NCBI GenBank assembly: GCA_025929535.1
Contig: JAICLZ010000004.1
Coordinates: forward strand, 35,142 to 99,141
Reading direction: 5' to 3'
Source of the DNA: Gemmatimonadaceae bacterium
GTDB lineage: Bacteria; Gemmatimonadota; Gemmatimonadetes; Gemmatimonadales; Gemmatimonadaceae
DNA length: 64,000 bases
Part shown: piece by piece, positions 61,324 to 64,000 of the stretch
Position numbering within the stretch: position 1 is the first letter of the stretch
How the letters are laid out: every line of letters begins with the position of its first letter
Program-made: the position numbers and the translations under genes
The notes under the pieces: generated by a model
What the model saw: only the letters and a program-made list of their open reading frames with translations
What the model was told of the DNA's origin: nothing
Databases searched by the model: none

Positions 61324-62112
61324 CTATCCGGCGACTGCGACTGACTCCCTCACTGGCGCGCGGAGCGTGAGCGCCGCCGCCAGCGCGAAGACGATCGCTC
61401 CCGAATACCACATGATCTCGCCTGCCAGCCGCTGATCCGCGAGCGCCGAGGCCACGGTTGCACCCGGAACGAGCGCATAATGCGGGTACCACGGGCTCGT
61501 CGCAAAGGTGAGCAGCGCACCCAGAAGCCCCGACTGCATCGCTCCCGCGAGCAAGTATCCCACTCGCGCGGCACTGCTCTGCAATCCGCCGAGCACGAAG
61601 GGCGCGGCGATCAGCGGCCACCAGAAGATGATGTAGGCCACGAGAAATGAGAGATGCTCGACGCCGTGTACGGGCGGATTGGCGAGCGCGAGACCATACG
61701 CAGCCGGCGCGTGCCACGCCCAGAGCAGCACCGTCGAGATTGTGAAGGCGACGATGGGATGTGTGAGAAAGGCGATCGATCGCCCAAGTGAGGCGGGCAG
61801 CCAGCGGCCGTCCGCCACCAGCGCGAGCGATCCCGACACCAGCAGCGGCGCGGTGACCCACATCAACAGATCGTGCTCGATCATGTGCATCGAGAGCAGC
61901 CGCTCGTCGTTGGCGCCAATCGGCGACATTACCGAGAGCGCGAAGACCAACAATCCCGCCGTGAACAGGGCCAGCGCGCGCGACGACCGGCGCTCGTGGC
62001 ATCCGCGGCTCGTTCGACGGGCCCACACAGCGACGAATCCAAGCTCGGCGATTGCGAGTGTCCCGATCAGCGGCAGCTGCCACTCCCATTCCCAAACGAA
62101 GCGGTCGATCAC
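61324..62112 (-). CDS. ctaG: cytochrome c oxidase assembly protein CtaG (caa3_CtaG type)
   Basis: A 262-residue polytopic protein with about seven helices: LLSMHMIEHDLLMWVTAPLLVSG, TISTVLLWAWHAPAAYGLAL, PVHGVEHLSFLVAYIIFWWPLIAA and YPHYALVPGATVASALADQRLAGEIMW. The histidine pairs (HMIEHD, WAWHAP, HGVEHLSF) are the usual CtaG hallmarks. It helps assemble the copper site of heme-copper oxidases. The GTG start overlaps the subunit I stop (GTGA), so it is co-translated with the oxidase. This is the Gram-positive-type CtaG, unrelated to proteobacterial Cox11. Confidence 0.82.
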   Translation of the reverse strand: MIDRFVWEWEWQLPLIGTLAIAELGFVAVWARRTSRGCHERRSSRALALFTAGLLVFALSVMSPIGANDERLLSMHMIEHDLLMWVTAPLLVSGSLALVADGRWLPASLGRSIAFLTHPIVAFTISTVLLWAWHAPAAYGLALANPPVHGVEHLSFLVAYIIFWWPLIAAPFVLGGLQSSAARVGYLLAGAMQSGLLGALLTFATSPWYPHYALVPGATVASALADQRLAGEIMWYSGAIVFALAAALTLRAPVRESVAVAG

Positions 62113-63614
62113 TGCCCCGCGAAAGGGCGCCGAGTGGCTTGCCAGGCCGAACCGAATCGAGTGGCGAGATCCCAGCTCAACCACGCGAGGCTCAGCGCGA
62201 GCAGGAGCACGAAGGGCACCGCCATGCGCGCATAGACCTGCCATTCGGTCAAATGCACTGCGAATCGGCGCGGAACGCTGTTCGCGCCGGAGACGAAGAA
62301 CATGAGAATGAATCCGGCGCCGCCGATGCCGTACAGCCACGCCGCCGTGGGAGCTCCCCTTCTCTCGGAGATGTCGCTCAGGTCATCGAGTATGAAGCAC
62401 AGATAGGCCAACGCGAATGCGAGGGCGCCGAGCACGAAATAGGTGTGGAAGTGCGCCGGCACCCACAAGGTGTTGTGCATGACCTGGTTCACCGGGATCG
62501 TCGCATCGAGCAACGCGCCGAGCCCGCCGAACACCCAGCCCCAGAGGCCGAGCGCGTACAGTATGGGCGCCACGGTCCAACGCATCCCTGAGCGGTAGAT
62601 GAGCGCAAGCGCCCCGATGATCGTGACGATGAACGATGGCAGCGCGACCGCGTACGATCCGATCTCGCCCAGAAGCTGCAGCCCGAGCGGCTGAGCGAAA
62701 TCCGCATAGAGGTGGTGCGAGTAGTTCAGCAGCATGAGTGGAATGATGAGATTCCACGCGGCGGCAACGGGCCACGTCGTCGGCCACGCGCGCCCGGTGT
62801 ATGCCGGGAGGGCGGCGTAGACGAGTCCGGCGGTGATGTAGATGCTGAGGTTTGCCATCGTGTGCCCGAAGAGCAGCACGAAGTTCTTGGCGAAGAGCGC
62901 GTCCACCGACGTGATCACGCCCGACGCCTGCGCGAACAGCGGAACGAGGTAAATCAGGCCGGCGGCCGCGGCCGCGATTCCGTCGATCGCGATGACGACG
63001 GCGATCAGCTCCGCAGGCCTCGGCAATGCATCCCGCTTGTCGCGACCGAGGGAGAAGAGGAAGCGCCAGGCCAGCGCCTTGGCGAGGCTGCCGTGCGCCC
63101 TCGCCATGGCGAAGAGCATGTGGACGCAGAAGAGCAGCAGCCCGAGCGCGACGAAGAAATAACCCGCGTAGATGGCGAGCGCCGCCTGGAGCGACCAGAC
63201 GATCCCGTGCTCGGGGAGTGGGTACAGCACCGTCCATCCGCCGCCAAAGCCGCCCACGAGCGTCGCGAAGATCACGAATCCGTTCCCCATCAGGTAGACG
63301 AAGAGCGCGATCCAGAGTGCGCGCGCGCTCAGCGGCGTCGTGGCGCTCACGGCGGCGGCGATACCGCCCAGCGCCGCGAGTAGCACCGCCGCGATCATCC
63401 CGCTTCCATGCAGCGTCATGACGCGGTAGAACCACGCCGGAGAGATGACCAGCATCCCCGCCTGATCGAGACGCATGAGAAGGCCGAGCAACCCCATGAG
63501 CAACACGGAGCCGAGCCCCGCGACCATGTACGCCATGGATGCGCGCAGCGCTGCACCGTTGCTCCGGTCGTGAGCCAGCAGGGTCGTCGACACCGTTCGC
63601 TCGGCGGCGGTCAT
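62109..63614 (-). CDS. B-family-like heme-copper oxidase subunit I lacking the active-site tyrosine
   Basis: A 501-residue integral membrane protein of twelve or more helices. Metal ligands align with ba3-type oxidase: His69 (MTLHGSGM) and His390 for the low-spin heme, His388 (WVPAHFH) for the active-site heme, and His251, His300 and His301 (LFGHTMANLS, LNYSHHLYAD) for the second metal. The residue four after His251 is Asn255 where oxygen reductases have the cross-linked Tyr (HPxVY). The pattern suggests a nitric-oxide-reductase-like enzyme derived from a B-type oxidase, which is an inference. ATGA overlap with subunit II and GTGA overlap with ctaG show one operon. Start 63614. Confidence 0.8.
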   Translation of the reverse strand: MTAAERTVSTTLLAHDRSNGAALRASMAYMVAGLGSVLLMGLLGLLMRLDQAGMLVISPAWFYRVMTLHGSGMIAAVLLAALGGIAAAVSATTPLSARALWIALFVYLMGNGFVIFATLVGGFGGGWTVLYPLPEHGIVWSLQAALAIYAGYFFVALGLLLFCVHMLFAMARAHGSLAKALAWRFLFSLGRDKRDALPRPAELIAVVIAIDGIAAAAAGLIYLVPLFAQASGVITSVDALFAKNFVLLFGHTMANLSIYITAGLVYAALPAYTGRAWPTTWPVAAAWNLIIPLMLLNYSHHLYADFAQPLGLQLLGEIGSYAVALPSFIVTIIGALALIYRSGMRWTVAPILYALGLWGWVFGGLGALLDATIPVNQVMHNTLWVPAHFHTYFVLGALAFALAYLCFILDDLSDISERRGAPTAAWLYGIGGAGFILMFFVSGANSVPRRFAVHLTEWQVYARMAVPFVLLLALSLAWLSWDLATRFGSAWQATRRPFAGQ

Positions 63615-64000
63615 CGGTCGGTCACCGTGATCGTCGTGGACATCGTGTGATGACCGAGCCCGCAATACTCGAGGCATCGCACGGTGTATTCCCCCACGGC
63701 GGGAAAGACGTACACGAGGTGATTGGTGTATCCCGGCATCCCTTGCACCTGCGCGAGCAAACGGCCGTGCGAGTCGAAGATGGCGAAATCATGGTTCACG
63801 TCGCGAGAGCCCACCGCGAACTCGATCGGGACGCCAACCGAAAGCTGTCGTGTCGAGAGCGCCCAGCCCCACTGCATACCGGTGACTGTCACCGTCGTGC
63901 GAGGGGCGCCCATCCTCGCCACGCGCGACTCACGGAACGGAAGCCGGCGCAGGGTGAGTACGAACAGCGCGATGGCGACGAGCGCGAAGCCGGTGAGCAG
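63611..64000 (-). CDS. heme-copper oxidase subunit II with CuA site (5' end outside window)
   Basis: The visible 129 residues hold the end of a membrane helix (LLTGFALVAIALFVLTLRRL) and a cupredoxin domain: TGMQWGWALST, FAVGSRDVNHDFAIFD, GMPGYTNHLVYVFPAVGEYTVRCLEYCGLGHHTM. The CLEYCGLGHHTM segment, with the upstream VNHDF His, supplies the two Cys, two His and Met of a binuclear CuA centre. It accepts electrons from cytochrome c or another soluble donor and passes them to subunit I. The frame is open to the window edge, so the true start is upstream. Its stop overlaps the subunit I start (ATGA). Confidence 0.88.
   Translation of the reverse strand: MLTGFALVAIALFVLTLRRLPFRESRVARMGAPRTTVTVTGMQWGWALSTRQLSVGVPIEFAVGSRDVNHDFAIFDSHGRLLAQVQGMPGYTNHLVYVFPAVGEYTVRCLEYCGLGHHTMSTTITVTDR

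Overview
The window is a high-GC bacterial chromosome segment that looks like Gemmatimonadota (Gemmatimonas/Gemmatirosa-like). This lineage call is inference from three features: an ECF sigma factor of the PF07638 type next to a membrane Ser/Thr kinase with TPRs, many small lipoproteins with Ig-like, DUF4382 or NHL content, and glycogen-binding (CBM48/AMPK-type) domains on signalling proteins. There is no rRNA gene, no complete tRNA and no CRISPR array.

Layout. 1-12 kb: the 3' end of uvrA, an APC permease, a secreted Ig-like protein, a DoxX protein, lipoproteins, a CPA1 antiporter, a KirBac-like channel with an odd selectivity filter, an F420H2:NADP-oxidoreductase-like protein, and a DHA2 drug exporter divergent from its likely TetR repressor with a palindrome between them. 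12-19 kb: a phytoene-desaturase-like flavoprotein, an M20 peptidase, an EXORDIUM-like protein and a two-domain cupredoxin-like protein. 19-27.5 kb: ECF sigma, Ser/Thr kinase-TPR and a coiled-coil protein, converging on a VirD4/TraG-like ATPase and a membrane protein with no other secretion genes. 27.8-31.5 kb: a NarL-type two-component pair and lipoproteins. 31.9-36.3 kb: a leftward run of ECF sigma, a putative membrane anti-sigma factor with a CBM48 domain, a second CBM48 protein and two further secreted proteins. 37-54.4 kb: a copper-radical-oxidase-like lipoprotein, a GAF histidine kinase, a six-hairpin glycosidase, a large FAD oxidoreductase, an ankyrin protein, an all-alpha cyclase-fold protein, a riboswitch-like leader before an HYR/Ig-like lipoprotein, and a serine beta-lactamase-like hydrolase.

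54.5-59.7 kb is accessory DNA. Two 31-bp direct repeats match the 3' half of a tRNA with anticodon CAU and bracket about 1.9 kb holding an IS481-type remnant and two small genes. Next come a compositionally distinct EVE-DUF3883 gene (predicted modified-DNA restriction) and an IS630 element. The IS630 sits exactly in the stop codon of trpS. Removing it on paper restores an AhpD-like, trpS, EVE-DUF3883 operon.

61-64 kb encodes CtaG and a heme-copper oxidase subunit I/II pair. Subunit I keeps all metal ligands, but the residue four after the first helix-VI copper ligand is Asn instead of the catalytic Tyr. The complex may therefore be a nitric oxide reductase and not an O2 reductase. The strongest leads are this oxidase, the EVE-DUF3883/trpS/IS630 arrangement, the CBM48 sigma/anti-sigma cluster, the orphan VirD4-like ATPase, the GEMM-like leader and the KirBac filter change.
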